NCBI GenBank assembly: GCA_026315105.1
Contig: CM048745.1
Coordinates: 283,321,747-283,385,746 of the forward strand
Source: Locusta migratoria
Taxonomy: Eukaryota > Arthropoda > Insecta > Orthoptera > Acrididae
Direction: 5' to 3'
Length of the DNA: 64,000 nt
Made by a program: the position numbers and the translations under genes. A model generated the notes under the pieces. It ran no database searches and had not been told where the DNA came from. It was given only the letters and a program-made list of their open reading frames with translations. Below, piece by piece: positions 34,094-45,361 of the stretch. Every line of letters begins with the position of its first letter. Position 1 is the stretch's first letter.

Positions 34094-35062
34094 ATACCTG
34101 CCAACTCTCCCGTTTAGGCAGGAGTCTCCTAATTTTTCACTTTTTCTCCCGCCTCCTGATTTTGCCATTATTTCTCCCGATTTTTAGCTTATATCCTGAA
34201 ACCCATTTTTTGGTCAATGGTCAAAAGTCCTTTGTTCATTTATCACTTTAATCTAAATACGTATCGATATTCATAGAAATTAGGAGTTGCGCGTAACTTG
34301 TATAAGGATTATTTCTGCTCTTTTTGAATGTTTTGTTTTGTCGTTGTACAAAAGAGAAATCAGTTCAGTGGTTTTTAATCGATGGAAACCTCTCGAGTGG
34401 ATAGTTACACTTTTGTGTAAACAGCTAGTTTTTGTGACTATGGGATTTCAGTTCTGTGGTATGTTGTTCTATGATGGCAAAAACTATCCCTTTTTTAAGC
34501 AGTTTTCGGAACATTATTTGTATTTTGTACGCTTTGTCGATGTGATATTTCCACATCACATAGTGGAAAAAGCGATGTACCAAAATACGTGCAGAGAAAA
34601 TGAAGTGTGTAACAGTAAAAGACTGAAATTGCTGATAAAAGTGAAAGTGACCATATGATACACGCAGAGTGCTTATTCGTTAGAGTACCGTTTACCAAAT
34701 AAATTCGACGAACATGTGGCTCACTTGTTCCATGAAATGTTCCCTGGTAGCAGTATAGCACAAAAATACAGCTGTGAATTTTTTTTGTTAAAAAAAAAAA
34801 AAAAAGAAAAAAAGAAAACAGTCACTTTACCTGAACTGGCTACAAATAAAGATGTATTCAACATTTGGGTTAATGCAAGTGTCTTTTTGTAGTAATTTTG
34901 TAGTGTTGTGAAATGACAGGAAAAGGCTAAAATCAGTTATCTTAAGGTTTATAGTAAAGTGCGCCGCAGTTTTTTAAAGAATGTATCTCCTGATTTTTTG
35001 AAGAATATCCCGATTTTTTAACTGGCTCTCCTGATTTTTAAGTCTTGAATGTTGGCAGGTAT
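34094..35062. mobile_element. 969-bp non-autonomous hAT element
   Basis: 12-bp perfect terminal inverted repeats ATACCTGCCAAC. Flanked by 8-bp duplications ACATTTAC (34086-34093) and GCATTTAC (35063-35070), 7 of 8 identical. Subterminal arrays of CTCCTGATTTTT/TCCCGATTTTT occur at both ends in inverted sense. The internal plus frame (34287-34658) has no recognisable transposase block. Confidence 0.88.
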
Positions 35063-35074
35063 GCATTTACGTTT

Positions 35075-35795
35075 TGCCGAGTAGATTTGACTGATGGGCT
35101 TCGGTATATAAATTAATCATGCGTTCGTGCGTATGGAGTATGTACTGCTTGACAGGTGCTAAGGAACCGAGACACTGCTGGACAGGTGTAATCATAGGCA
35201 GTGACGGGCGACATTAAACACTTCACATGCGTAATAGAGGTGAAATAGTATTTTTTAACCAAAAAGATACTGATTTCACTACATACAGAAGGATAATGTA
35301 CATGAATAACAGTGTTTCCTCAGATCATGCTCCCCATATAAAGATCAATATCGCACACCCAATTAAGGACACGCTCTTATCGGTCTGTAATGTACATGTT
35401 GCATCTATTATTCCTCCTGGCTATTAACGACCCGAAGATATTAAATTTACACCCAGGCAAGGCTCAAGGCCCAAGGAAATGGATACAACGAATACTCTCA
35501 GTGGAACATGCCACCAGCCGGGACAAAAGCTAAGAAAAAAGAAGATTCACGCTGGTTATCGAACTGCTGAGTAGTGGTTGCGCTGATGATCACGACGCGG
35601 ATGATGGTATTGTCTTTATTAAGGCAGTTTTTATTTTTCGCACTTTTTTCACAGATGTTTTCGTTGGGAAACAAGTCTACCAAGAGCATCCCAGGCTTGC
35701 TCTATAGCATAGATTTCTTTCCTTTTCCTAATTCTGACATCTTTCTAATACGTACATCAGCATCATATTTGTCATCGTTAGAGACTGAGTATGCC
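35075..35795. other. no gene seen
   Basis: AT-rich with unconnected short frames on both strands. No recognised repeat. Confidence 0.45.
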
Positions 35796-35799
35796 TTTT

Positions 35800-37147
35800 A
35801 GTGCTCAGTCTGGAGCATAGCCCCCTAATAAAATTCCTCCATGAGCCCCTATTCAATGCTAACGTTGATGACTCGTCGGATGTTACACCTTTGGTCTACC
35901 TCGATTCCTCTTACCCTCCGCTGACGAGCCCATGAATCTCTTAGGAAATGTTGCTTTTCCCATGCGTGTAACATGACCCCACGGTCTCAGTCTGTTCGTT
36001 CTAACTGCTTCATTGTGCTGATCATTCCCAGTTTTCCTATGATTTTCCCGTTATTGACAGCCTCCTGCCATTGTTCCCGTCAATTAGTACCTGCAATCAT
36101 TCTTCCCACTTTCATATCTGTAACCTCAACGTTATGGATAAGATAACCTGTATCCACGCAGCTTTAACTCCCGTACAATAAATTTTGTCGAAAGATAGGT
36201 CGGTGTACTACTTAGTCTTGGTACCGATTTCCTTCTTCCATAAGAGAGTAGATCGTAGCTGACCGCCGAGTGCATTGCTACTCTCGAGACCAGTTATTTC
36301 GCTATGTTGCCATCGCGTGAGAAAATACATCCTGGGTGCTTGAAACTGTCTACCTGTTCTACCTTTGTTCCTCCTATTTGACACTCAATCTGTTCAGATC
36401 TCTTTTCCACGGACATTACTTTCGTTTTGGAGATGCTGAATGTCCATACGTTTGTTAAGCTTAAGAGACTTAACGGCGGGTTCATCAGTCCCTAAACTTA
36501 CAAACTACTTATGAACTACCTTATACTAAAGACGACACAAACATCCATGTCCGTGGGGGGATTCGAAACCCCGACCCTAGCGGCCGTGCAGATTGTGACT
36601 GGCGCGCCGCAGACTGCTCGGCCACTGCGGCCGGCGGAGATGCTGATCTTCATATCATAATCCTTACCTCTCTGATCGGGCTCTGAAATATTAGTTGCAA
36701 CATTCAATCCAATCTGCCATCACAACTAAGTCATCTGCATATGCAAGACTGCTTCTTTTGCTTTCACGTATTTTAATCCCGCTCTGCCAGTCTACTAATA
36801 GTATGCATGACAGCGGTGACAGGTTATAGCCTTGTCTTAATCCTGAAACTACCCTGAACCGTGAACTTAATTTGCCGTCCACTTGCTGTCTGACAGTATA
36901 CGTAAAGACCTTTAATTGATTGCAGAAGTTTGCTTCCTATTCCATAATCTTGTAGAACTGTCAACAGCTTCCTCCTAAGAACACAGTCATAAGCCATATC
37001 TAAATCTATAAAACATAGATTCAATTCCCTGTTCCACTTATAGCACTTCTCCATTATCTGCAGTAATCTAAAGATTTGGTGATGATAGCCTCCAAGAGTC
37101 GTAAACCCATCTTGTTTTCCCGCCAGTTTGAGAAGATATCCTGTCAC
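35800..37147 (-). pseudogene. RTE-like LINE, minus, with nested SINE-A
   Basis: Minus strand, right to left: KQDGFTTLGGYHHQIFRLLQ, then LCFIDLDMAYDCV (RT block with catalytic-type D), SGLRQGYNLSPLSCIL, AYADDLVVMAD (the YADD-type active site), VDSFKHPGCIFSRDG, then a long 3' segment to about 35800. Three frames are needed, so it is a pseudogene. The SINE at 36440-36635 splits it between the YADD block and the thumb region. Confidence 0.85.
36440..36635 (-). mobile_element. SINE-A nested in RTE LINE, 11-bp TSD, minus
   Basis: Minus strand GGCCGCAGTGGCCGAGCAG head and B box GGTTTCGAATCC. Flanked by GGAGATGCTGA at 36429-36439 and 36636-36646. Confidence 0.95.
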
Positions 37148-37149
37148 TA

Positions 37150-37660
37150 ATTTTAATAAAGCGACATTAAATTCTAACTAAAAATACATTTAAGATATGT
37201 AATTTCTTAAATCAGTTTCTAAGCAGACTGACACATTAAACGAAGAGAATGGTGTTTTGTGTCGTTTTCACAGTTTTTCGTGTCTTCCACATTTTGAATT
37301 TACTAATTTCGCGACACCCTTAATACCAGCACTCGACATTCCAGGGTGTCGAAACACCCAGTTTAGAAAACTGTCCCCTATAGGTGGAGCTTTCCATACT
37401 TTTTCTAATGGTCACATCCTTCTAATAATACAGTTTCACGAGAGTATGCTCGGAGTACGCAAGCTGTTGCATACGTTCAGGATCTTCACTTTTCTATACA
37501 TACAACAGCTCAGTGGTCTTTTGTGGGAGGGGATTGTCCTTCATAAACAAAGTTGCAAACTAGCGTCCCCCTAGTCGGCCATGATCCAGAATAGTCTCCC
37601 TGCAACACCATTGAACTGTAGCCGCACCTCGCGCAGAGATATGCCGCAGTGTTGGCATTG
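37150..37660. other. unassigned, possible diverged repeat
   Basis: A 318-nt plus frame (37257-37574) and a partly open minus frame. Neither gave a recognisable domain. Confidence 0.35.
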
Positions 37661-39080
37661 ACAAGAAGATGCGTAATATAGTATATTTAGCTTACATTTA
37701 TAGCGAATCTTTAATTCAGCGCAAAGTTCCTAGTGATTGGAAAAAAGCGCAGGTGACTCCCGTGTATAAGAAAGGAAAGAGAACTGACCCATACAATTAC
37801 AGGCCAATATCATTGACATCAGTTTCATGTAGAATTTTGGAGCATATTCTCAGTTCGAATATAGTAAATTTCCTTGAAACGGAAAAGCTTCTTTCCATGA
37901 ATCAGCACGGGTTTAGGAAACATCGTTCATGTGAAACTCAGCTTGCCCTTTTCTCACATGACATCTTGCGAGCCATGGACGAAGGGCAACAGGCGGATTG
38001 TGTTTTTCTCGACTTCAAAAAGGCGTTCGACGCGGTGCCACACTGCAGACTGCTAACGAAGATACGAGCTTATGGAATAGGTTCACAGATTTGAGACTGG
38101 CTGGAAGACTTCCTAAGTAATAGAACGCAGTACGTTGTCCTCGACGGAGAGTGTTCATCAGAGACGAGTGTATCGTCAGGCGTGCCCCAGGGGAGTGTGA
38201 TAGGACCGCTTTATTTTCTATCTATATAAATGATCTGTTGGACAGAGTAAGTTGTAATTTGCGGCTGTTTGCTGATGATGCTGTGGTGTATGGGAGGGTG
38301 TCGTCTGTAACTGACTGTAATAGCATACAGGTTGACTTAGACAAAATTTCTAGTTGGTGCGAAGAATGGCAGCTAGCTCTCAATGTAGAAAAATGTAAGG
38401 TGATGCGCATGAGTAGAAAAAACAATCCTATAATGTTCGAATACAGCATTAGTAGTGAGCTTCTTGATGCTGTCGCGTCGTTCAAATATCTAGGCGTAAC
38501 ATTGCAGAGCGATATGAAATGGAACGAGCATGTAGGAACAGTTGTGAGTAAGGCAGACGGCCGACTTCGGTTTATTGGGAGAATTTTGGGAAGATGTACT
38601 TCACCTGTAAAGGAGACCGCGTATAAAACGCTTGTACGACCACGTCTTGAGTATTGCTCAAGTATTTGGGATCCGCAGCAGATCGGTTTGAAGGAAGACA
38701 TAGAGGCGGTTCAGAGGCGAGCAGCTAGATTTGTTACCGGTAGGTTCGACCAATGCGCGAGTGTCACGGAAATGCTCCGGCAACTCAATTGGGGATCACT
38801 GGAAGAAAGACGACGTTCTTTTCGTGAATTTTTGTTAATTAAATTTAGAGGGCCGGAATTTGAAGCTGAGTGTAGTACGATCTTGCTGCCGCCTACTTAC
38901 ATTTCGCGTAAAGATCACAAAGACAAGAGAAATTAGGGCTCGTACGGAGGCATATAGGCATTCTTTTTTTCCTCGTTCAATTTGGGAGTGGAATAGGAAA
39001 GGAAATGCCTAGTAGTGGTACAGTGTACCCTTCGCCACGCATCTTACGGTGAATTGCGGAGTATGTATGTAGATGTAGAT
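37660..39080 (+). pseudogene. Jockey/CR1-like LINE reverse transcriptase, nearly intact 3' half
   Basis: Encodes RT blocks in order: VPSDWKKAQVTPVYKKGKR, NYRPISLTS, QHGFRKHRSC, CVFLDFKKAFDAVPH, SSGVPQGSVIGPL, LFADDAVVY (FADD active site) and FKYLGVTLQ, then the C-terminal region RPRLEYCSSIWDP and the end at 38936. Two lesions: TGA at 38092-38094, and a one-base loss near 38208 that shifts frame just after the VPQGS block. The N-terminus and endonuclease are missing (5' truncation). The 3' UTR ends with ATGTAGATGTAGAT rather than poly-A. Copies of the same family lie at 9703-10377 and 41428-42085. Confidence 0.93.
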
Positions 39081-39084
39081 TTTT

Positions 39085-39565
39085 GACCCCCGTTGATGGT
39101 TGAAAATCAAATAAATTGTCAAATAATATTTAGAAATTGACTCTAGAATTTCATTAGTGCTACGACATCTGGGTTTATCTTTAAACAGGATATATAGTCC
39201 ATTCTTCGCAAGTTAGCAGTGCTCTTTGCGTCTCCAGAAGATACCGCTTCCAGTTATGAAAGTCAGAAATATAAGTAAATTGAAATAATTTACGCTTTAC
39301 AAGTCCTTCTGATGCATGTATGGCACCATTCTACTTGGACACAGTGGGCGACGGGTCTGCTACAAGCGACTGTTCAGCAAATTAATTACTTCTGCAGAAA
39401 GCGTAAGATAGCTACTTGACGAAGACATCTCAGCAAGTAGAAAGGCAGTTCTCAACGAAGATAAATAGTAATTCTAGTTTGTGTTATTGTACTTGTTTCT
39501 TTCACAAAAGCACAGCAGAAATAAGTGAGGCTGAAGTGTTTCTCAACGAAGTTGCTAATTCTAAC
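39085..39565. other. no gene seen
   Basis: AT-rich, no repeat recognised. Confidence 0.45.
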
Positions 39566-39576
39566 TACGAATTGGT

Positions 39577-39769
39577 TTTTTTACTGTTTGTATAGCTTAT
39601 GGGACTTAACTACGGGGTCATCAGACCCTAAACTTGCAAACTACTTATGAACTAGATAACACTAAGGACGGCACAAATATCCATGCGCGAGGGGGGATTC
39701 GAACCCCCGACCGTAGTGGTCGTGTAGGCGGTGACTGACGCGCCGCAGTCCCTCGCACACCGCGGCTGG
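39577..39769 (-). mobile_element. SINE-A, 9-bp TSD, minus
   Basis: Minus strand CCGCGGTGTGCGAGGGACTG, B box GGTTCGAATCC and body GGGTCTGATGACCCCG. Flanked by CGAATTGGT at 39568-39576 and 39770-39778. Confidence 0.92.
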
Positions 39770-40491
39770 CGAATTGGTGTTCTCTTAAGGCATAGATACG
39801 TAGGATCCCGAAGTTTAGCGTACACACAGTGTGTTCCAAGAGGATTAGTACATATTTTACGAATTGGTAGCATAGACGAATTGCAATAAAAATGCCATAT
39901 AACATAGGTCCACTCCTTAATTGATTACAGAGATATAGATGATATCAATGCAGTTTCGTTTCGTGTGTTGGTACACCGGTTTTTGTGGACTATTTATCGA
40001 ACTTCAGCAGGTAAGTGTTGATATTGAAATTGTAAAGTTTTACTTTGGTTTATATTGAAGTTTCCATTGTGATTTGTTGGGCAAGTCTATTGTACTAGCG
40101 CCGTAAGGTTAGTTTACTTAGTATAAGTAGTTTCTAAGCTACGGACAGCAGACTACCAGATCCATAAGTGTTTACTCGTGTGTTCAATACACTGCTTGAT
40201 TCTGGTGCTGTGCCCAGCAGTCATACTGTATCTCAACGTGTAAATGAACAGACTGTGGATGAAGTAGAAGACATCATTGAGTCGATAGAACGTGATCCTT
40301 CACCGAGCACAGGTCGAATTTCTACATGCATCTGTGTTCCACATGCAAGAGTATGGCGGACATTACGTATGTAAGGGTTCCATGCTTATCATTGAACATA
40401 TTCGAGTAGGAGAGGAAGATAGATGATTGGAATTTCGTCGTTGGTTATTTGCAAATCGCCAAGTAAATACAAGTGAACCATTTCCACTCGT

Positions 40492-40677
40492 GAGCCGCGG
40501 CAGAATAGCCGTGCGCATTAAGGCGCCGTGCTCCGTTGCGCTCGGCATTTTGCCGACGGTGGTTCGAGTCCTCCCTCGGGTATTGGTGTCTGTGCTATGT
40601 TAATGTAAGTAGTTGGTAACTCTAGGGACTGATGACCAACCTAGTTAAGTCCCGTAGATTTACATACATTTGAACAT
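40492..40677 (+). mobile_element. SINE-B/A hybrid, 11-bp TSD, nested in mariner relic
   Basis: Head GAGCCGCGGCAGAATAGCCG, AAGGCGCCGTGCTCCG, B box GGTTCGAGTCC. Flanked by TTTCCACTCGT at 40481-40491 and 40678-40688. Confidence 0.95.
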
Positions 40678-40885
40678 TTTCCACTCGTAACGACCTCAGT
40701 AAAACTCGAATTCAAATCAGTGGTCCGAAGAAGATCCAGATGCCATTGTGGAGACACATTTTCAGGAACGCTTCTCTGTATATGTATGGTGTGGTTTGAG
40801 AGACAATTAGTTGATTAGGCCTGTTGTGTTACCGCATTGTCTTATAGGACCCCGTTATCTACACTTTCTTGAAAATGAGCTTCCA

Positions 40886-41082
40886 AAAAATCAAATGTTT
40901 CTAGAGCTTATGGGATTCAACGACGGCGTCATCAGTCCCTAAACTTACAAACTACTTATGAACTAGCTAATACTAAGGACGGCACAAATATCCATGTCCG
41001 AGGGGGGATTCGAACCCCCGAACGTAGTGGCCGTGCAGAACGTGACTGACGCGCCGCAGACCGTTCGTCCACCGCGGCCGAC
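40886..41082 (-). mobile_element. SINE-A, 12-bp TSD, nested in mariner relic, minus
   Basis: Minus strand GGCCGCGGTGGACGAACGG, B box GGTTCGAATCC. Flanked by AATGAGCTTCCA at 40874-40885 and 41083-41094. Confidence 0.95.
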
Positions 41083-41427
41083 AATGAGCTTCCAGTAATA
41101 TTTGAAGAGATTCCTTTCGCTGCAAGAATGCTAAAGTTCTTCCACAATGACGCGGTTCGTGTATATTTTAGCCACCAGTCGTCAGTGACCTATCAGCTAA
41201 AACTAACATTCTTCGGAAGATGAATCAGTAGATTTGGCTACGTATCTTGGCCACCAGAGTCCCGTGACCTCACCCCCTTGGATTTTTGTCTGTGGGCATG
41301 AGAAACGTAAACACATCTTTCGGATTATGAATAGTGTAGGCCATATATAAGAACGAAAGACACGTCAGAAGAGCTACACGCAGCGGTACCAAGAGAAGTA
41401 CATTGCATTATTAAGAGAACTCTACAT

Positions 41428-42085
41428 CTTCATACATTGCAGTCCGCACACAGGTGCGTGGCTTAGGGTACTTACTACCGATTTCTTATTTCACTCTCAT
41501 ATAAAACTAGGGAATAACGAATGCTTGTACTCATCTGTGACGAGCCCTAATCCCTATGCGAAATGTAAGTTGGCAGTAGCAGAATCGTTCTAGAGTCCGC
41601 TTCAAATTCCGGCCCTCTAAATTTCTTCAACAGTGTGTCTCTCCAAGAAAGTCGCCGTCTCTCCAACAACTCCCATTTGAGATCCCGAAATATTTCAGTA
41701 ACACGCACGCGTTGATCGAATCTACCAGTTACAATTATAGACGCCCGCCTCTGAACTGCCTATGTTTCCTCCTTTAAACCGATCTGGTTGGGATTCCAAA
41801 CAGTTAGTCAATACTCAAGACGGGGTCGTACTAGCGTTTTATCGGCCATTCGTCCTCCCCATGACTGTCTTTATATGTTCGTTCCATGTCATATCGCCTT
41901 ACAGCGTTACGCGAAGATAATTAATAAACGCGACTGTCAAGCAGCGCGCTACCAATGCTATAATAGAACATTACGGGATTGTTTCTCTTACTCATCTCCA
42001 TCACCTTAAATTTTTCTACATTTTGCACTGTTTGCCATTCCTCAAACCACCCAGAAATTTGGTTCAAGTTTCTCCGAAAAAGTCA
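41428..42085 (-). mobile_element. Jockey/CR1-like LINE 3' fragment, minus
   Basis: Minus-strand alignment to 38345-39080. Includes the decayed C-terminal coding region (CTAGTACGACCCCGTCTTGA at about 41820) and the 3' tail ATGTATGAAGATGTAGAG at 41425-41440. Several indels. Confidence 0.85.
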
Positions 42086-42305
42086 GAAATGCGTTGTTGG
42101 TGGTGGTGGGATTATTGCAATAAAACTTTGTTCGTCCTCATTTACCTTTTCTTGAAGTTTGTTCGGGTTACATACTAACAACTGTACCTCTGTAGTCGAT
42201 AAAAACTGGACACGTGTTATGGGCAGTTTTATTACCACCACCTCATAAAATATTTACTAATCCTCCTGAAACACAGCCTGTATACATCAACGATATTTCG
42301 TAATG

Positions 42306-42388
42306 GAACGAACCACTGTGGTGTCTTTCATTCGAACGAACCACTGTGGTGTCTTTCATTCGAACGAACCACTGTGGTGTCTTTCATT
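42306..42388. repeat. 28-bp unit tandemly repeated three times
   Basis: The unit starts GAACGAACCACTGTGGTGTC. Copies are identical over their shared length; the third lacks its last base. Each contains the palindrome ACCACTGTGGT. Confidence 0.97.
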
Positions 42389-42469
42389 ACAAATCAGCGA
42401 CGGACAAGTCTGCAAGAGAAAGTTGCTTTTGGACGAAATTGATTTCGTTTAATTGGGGATTTGCTCTTG

Positions 42470-42760
42470 ACTTTGTTCCTGTGGCCTGCGGTATGGCTTT
42501 CACTGTCTTCCGGTCAACATCCTCGGTTCTCGGGAAAGCGGCCAAGCGACCGGTGCACGCGGAGAAAGCGCTCTGGCGAGCCTTGACACTCTGGCCAAGG
42601 TTGTATACCTCTAACACTCCGCCCGTGGCGATGCGCCTCGGGGAAGCTACCGGCGGCTCGGTCGCCCGCCGCACCGTCCCGACCTCGCTGACCTCCGACC
42701 CACGCGTGCCGTGTGCCACTTTCAGCCTTTCTAGCTTCTCTCCTCGGATTAATTAAGAAC
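42470..42760. other. GC-rich block of unknown nature
   Basis: GC- and CpG-rich with long overlapping frames on both strands (minus frame 42387-42719 includes DRKTVKAIPQATGTKSRAN). The pattern feels like a dispersed insect repeat, but I cannot name it. Confidence 0.4.
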
Positions 42761-42899
42761 GCCGCTTCCAAAATTCCATTTCGTTTCGAGAGGTTGTACA
42801 GTGAATCTTCTTGAAAGCATCGTCAGAGGTGTGTCACTGTAAGAGTGGCAGAGCGCTGCTTTTCTTTACTGAAACCACCGTAAAGCAGCTAGTGATTTT

Positions 42900-43113
42900 C
42901 TGCCGCCGTGGGGGAATGGTCGTGCGCTCTAAGGCGCCTTACTGAGAAGTGCTCAGTATCCCCCGTCGGTGGTTAGAGTCCTCCCTCGTGCGCCCGCGCG
43001 CGCTTGTGTATGTGTGTGTGTTTTCACCTTAACACAAGTTAAAGTAGTTAGTAAATCTAGGGACTGATGACGACTGCAGTTTGGTCCCATAGCTTTACAA
43101 ACATTTCAACATT
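42900..43113 (+). mobile_element. SINE-B, plus
   Basis: CTGCCGCCGTGGGGGAATGG, AAGGCGCCTTACTGAG, GGTTAGAGTCCTCCCTCG, a CG/GT-rich run, then GGGACTGATGACGACTGCAG and tail ACAAACATTTCAACATTT. Confidence 0.88.
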
Positions 43114-43119
43114 TGACTT

Positions 43120-43815
43120 TGGTCTTCAGCATGCTTGCTTCCGACCTGAGATACCAATGCATTTCCAGATCCCTCGACGTGACGAGGCGTTTAATGTCGT
43201 CGCCTTGTCACAATTATGTTACCGATTATTCCACGCCTCGCAACCCGACCCATAATTATCACTTTTTCCAACGGACAATCCAAGATTTTGGTCAGTGTTG
43301 GGGAGGGGAAGCTACTCATATTAATTTTGTGTCGCCTTGCTGTCTCTAAATCTCTTTTCTGACAAAACAAGGGATGGGAAGATAGAAGCCTCGAATGTCT
43401 TATTAATTTTAAAATTTTCTTGCTACGGAGCGCGTGTTTGCTCCCCGTCGAAGTTTCGAGTCGTCTCTCAGGCCTGGCTGTGTTTGTGTGGGGAGGGGGG
43501 GGGCGCCTTTTTATTTTTTTATTTTGAGCATTTTAACATTTCGAAACCAAATCCCCGGAATCGCATTTGCTTCTAATATATATAAAAATAATAATAGTAC
43601 AAAATGTACTGCGCCCACACGCGTCCGCGGAATTTTTTATTTTATTTATTTTTTGTACAAAAAGATTTTGGTTGTGGATGCAGCCTGTTTCCTCCCTCCT
43701 CCCCCCACCCCAAACCCCCTACCATTCCGTATTCGCCACTGCACTTTATCAAAGATCTTCCATAATGTTGGATGCTCTTCCGAAAACTGTGACAAGTTAA
43801 ATATTGAAGCTATAA
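43120..43815. other. mostly unassigned; contains a SINE-B scrap
   Basis: At about 43418-43545, TTGCTACGGAGCGCGTGTTT and a tail-like CATTTTAACATTT resemble internal SINE-B pieces. The G-run at 43494-43503 lies within it. The rest is unrecognised. Confidence 0.4.
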
Positions 43816-43828
43816 ATCTGTACGTAAT

Positions 43829-44036
43829 CAAATGTTCAGATGTTTGTAGAGCTTAAGGGACTTAACTGCGGGATCATCAGTCCCTAAACTTACAAACTAC
43901 TTATGAACTAGCTAATCCTAAGGACGGCACAAATATCCATGCCCGAGGGGGGGGGGGGGAGATTCGAATCTCCGACCGTGGTGGCCGTGCAGACTATGAC
44001 TTGACGCGCCGCAGAACGCTCGGCTACCGCGGCCGG
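43829..44036 (-). mobile_element. SINE-A with imperfect 11-bp TSD, minus
   Basis: Minus strand GCCGGCCGCGGTAGCCGAGC. Flanked by CTGTACGTAAT (43818-43828) and CTGTACCTAAT (44037-44047), 10 of 11 identical. A G-run is inserted in the B-box flank. Confidence 0.92.
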
Positions 44037-44309
44037 CTGTACCTAATTCTTTCAAAGATAACTCAGTTGCCAAGCAGTACCCTCGAAAATGCTTGTATTA
44101 AGATCGGACTGCCAGTTTAGTTAAGCCTTTTATCTTGTCCCGTATAATCGTATTACTAATCAGTTAAGAAAATTCCGATATTTTCGTTGGTGATTATATC
44201 TTCCCACATGGAGTAGAGGTTAATAGTTTCGCACGTACCTCAGATGCCTCTGATAATATGTAGATAAGATTTCCTTATCATTTGTGTAATTTCTTGTGTG
44301 TGCATCGAG

Positions 44310-44492
44310 CAGCCGCGGCGGAGAGGCCATGCGCATTGAGGCGCTATGCTGCGATGCGCGCGGCCATTCACCGTCGGGGGCTCGATTCCCCCGTCGGTCA
44401 TGGGTGTATATGTTGGCCTTAGACGAGTCTAATTTAGTTTCAGTAGTTTGTAAGCTAGGGACTAAAAACTATGCAGTTAAGTCCCTTTTTGA
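44310..44492 (+). mobile_element. SINE-B, plus
   Basis: AGCCGCGGCGGAGAGGCCAT, GAGGCGCTATGCTGCG, B box GGCTCGATTCCC, body CTAGGGACTAAAAACTATGC. The 3' end is decayed. Confidence 0.82.
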
Positions 44493-44494
44493 AT

Positions 44495-45135
44495 TTGAAA
44501 CGTGGTTCGAACTCGCTTCAGCGGCTCAGCGGTCTCGTCGACTGTCTTAATTTTGTTTGTCGGATTCAGCTAACCAAACAAAGAACGCGTTTAATAGCAC
44601 CGTGTCTGGCTGTCTGCTGCGCGCTCAGCGACCTGATACGCTAGCTTCAATAGGCTATTTTCCCTATGTCAAAATGTGGTTGGAATTCTAGTAATAATAA
44701 AATAGCATTTTAGGTCATTTGTCTTTTGTTACTAAAATTAAACTTTGAAAATCATTAAATTTTAAGATTAGGTCACGAGGTCGACGCTCTGTCATTGGCT
44801 AAACCTCTGGTGACGTTACGTGACACAAACTGTTATAGCTGTGTTAGCGAAAGTTACTACATTTTCCTCGTTTTTATGCGTATAACTTTTTTGTGATGGA
44901 AAATACATTTACAACTTTTATATAAGAATGGAAAAGAATTTTGCGAAGTCTGATCGTGATCTACTTTCCGAAGGTTTCCACTATCGGACTTCACAAAACG
45001 CATCTACGGTATCATAGTTTTTCGAAAAGGTGAAAACTGCATTTAAAGTAAAATATACCTACATTTAAACCAATCTGTTGCTTGTTTGTATCAATAGATT
45101 TCATCTAAAAATACGAACTATTATTATTCACACTA
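44495..45135. other. no gene seen
   Basis: AT-rich apart from a short moderately GC-rich start. No recognised repeat or exon. Confidence 0.45.
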
Positions 45136-45141
45136 AAGGTG

Positions 45142-45236
45142 TTTCCGGACGGTAGTAGCCGGGCGGTCTGGAGCGCCACGTTACGTGTCGTGCGACCTCC
45201 CGCGTCGGAGGTACGAGTCCTCCCTCGCTCGCGCGC

Positions 45237-45283
<47 letters not shown>

Positions 45284-45361
45284 CCTTAGGTTAGGTATTT
45301 TGTAAGTCTAGGGACTGATGACAAGAGTAATTTGGTCCCATAGAATTACAAACATTTGAAC
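45142..45361 (+). mobile_element. SINE-B with expanded GT tract
   Basis: Degenerate head, GGTACGAGTCCTCCCTCG, then (GT)n at 45238-45280, body CTAGGGACTGATGAC and tail ACAAACATTTGAAC. The GT tract sits where other copies have a short GTGTGTG. Confidence 0.85.

Larger units (their letters stand above)
40140..41440 (+). pseudogene. Tc1/mariner-superfamily transposase relic carrying two SINEs
   Basis: The N-terminal helix-turn-helix part (40168-40374) reads SGAVPSSHTVSQRVNEQTVD, then VEDIIESIERDPSPSTGRIS and RVWRTLRM. After several stops come GPKKIQMPLWRHIF and YLKRF, then HNDAVRVYFSHQ (catalytic-D block) and WPPESRDLTPLDFCLW (third catalytic residue block). The family is a mariner-like group common in insects. 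Stops, frameshifts and two SINE insertions (40492-40677, 40886-41082) show it is dead. Terminal repeats not located. Confidence 0.85.

Noticed and set aside
36294..37147. Expressed host gene with YADD motif
   Set aside because: This is an RTE-type LINE reverse transcriptase in pieces over several frames.
42306..42388. Three direct 28-bp repeats as a possible CRISPR array
   Set aside because: Units are contiguous with no spacers, and the context is eukaryotic.
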